Positions 63,996-64,000 of a stretch of 64,000 nt of DNA are shown piece after piece. A model generated the notes under the pieces. That model did not search any database, was not told the origin of the DNA, and was given only the letters and a program-made list of their open reading frames with translations. Location: assembly GCF_030161115.1 (NCBI RefSeq), contig NZ_BSPQ01000005.1, positions 408,807 through 472,806 of the forward strand. Direction: 5' to 3'. Position numbers and translations under genes: made by a program. This stretch comes from Psychromonas marina (GTDB lineage: Bacteria; Pseudomonadota; Gammaproteobacteria; Enterobacterales; Psychromonadaceae). How positions within the stretch are numbered: position 1 is the stretch's first letter; each line of letters opens with the position of its first letter.

Positions 63996-64000
63996 ACGCA

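Overview
The window is chromosomal DNA of an AT-rich marine gammaproteobacterium. Gene content and order best fit the Psychromonas/Vibrio/Shewanella part of the class, and Psychromonas is my best guess. Supporting blocks are fldB next to xerD, slyX next to fkpA, rcsF-trmO-gmhB running into an rRNA operon, a TonB2-type cluster with ttpC, FocA-PflB-PflA with AckA-Pta and AdhE, and DUF3360, DUF3461 and 7TMR-DISM proteins. Genus-level placement is inference. No prophage, CRISPR array or intact insertion sequence was seen. This is mostly ordinary core genome with some accessory signalling genes and repeats.

Layout. 1-5.8 kb: the 3' part of glnS, a ComEA-like DNA-binding protein, and pilA-pilB-pilC (type IV pilus/competence, without pilD). 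5.8-10.7 kb: slyX with a WD40 lipoprotein, fkpA, a YhiN-type flavoprotein and a MATE exporter. 11-14 kb: a cytochrome P460-like protein paired with a diguanylate cyclase, then a patatin phospholipase. 14.2-21.1 kb: a phosphate-starvation glycerophosphodiester/glycerol-3-phosphate block (a deoR-type regulator and ugpQ, divergent from ugpBAEC and a HAD phosphatase), with phased Pho-box repeats in the shared promoter region. 21.2-29.4 kb: nitroreductase, adhE, an AI-2E-family permease with a methyltransferase, a LysR regulator and two small beta-barrels. 29.5-39.9 kb: the mixed-acid fermentation core (ackA-pta, yfbV, rlmA, pflA, pflB, focA) and a GcvR-like ACT protein. 40-43.4 kb: a DUF3360 transporter, fldB and xerD. 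43.6-48.6 kb: a Fur-box-preceded TonB2 energy-transduction operon. 48.6-50.2 kb: a repeat region and a Phe-Thr-Phe-Thr-Phe tRNA operon. 50.3-64 kb: yggX-mutY, trmB, yrbL, ghxP, a 7TMR-DISM diguanylate cyclase, a cold-shock protein, DUF3461, a solute-binding protein paired with a GGKEF protein, trmO-rcsF, gmhB and the promoters of an rRNA operon.

How it works together. The fermentation genes carry recognisable regulatory sites. There are FNR-like boxes before adhE, focA and the DUF3360 gene. Perfect HexR-type palindromes (TGTAAT-www-ATTACA) lie before ackA and focA. A third perfect HexR-type palindrome lies between two convergent genes, where no known gene would use it. Three GGDEF-domain proteins, two of them directly coupled to a periplasmic sensor-like protein, point to rich c-di-GMP signalling.

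Most unusual feature. Downstream of the tRNA operon (49037-49497) there is a tandem array of about 103-bp modules. Each holds a decayed 3' end of the tRNA-Phe gene followed by a 30-nt terminator hairpin. The hairpin sequences alternate A-B-C-B-A while the flanking sequence stays nearly identical.
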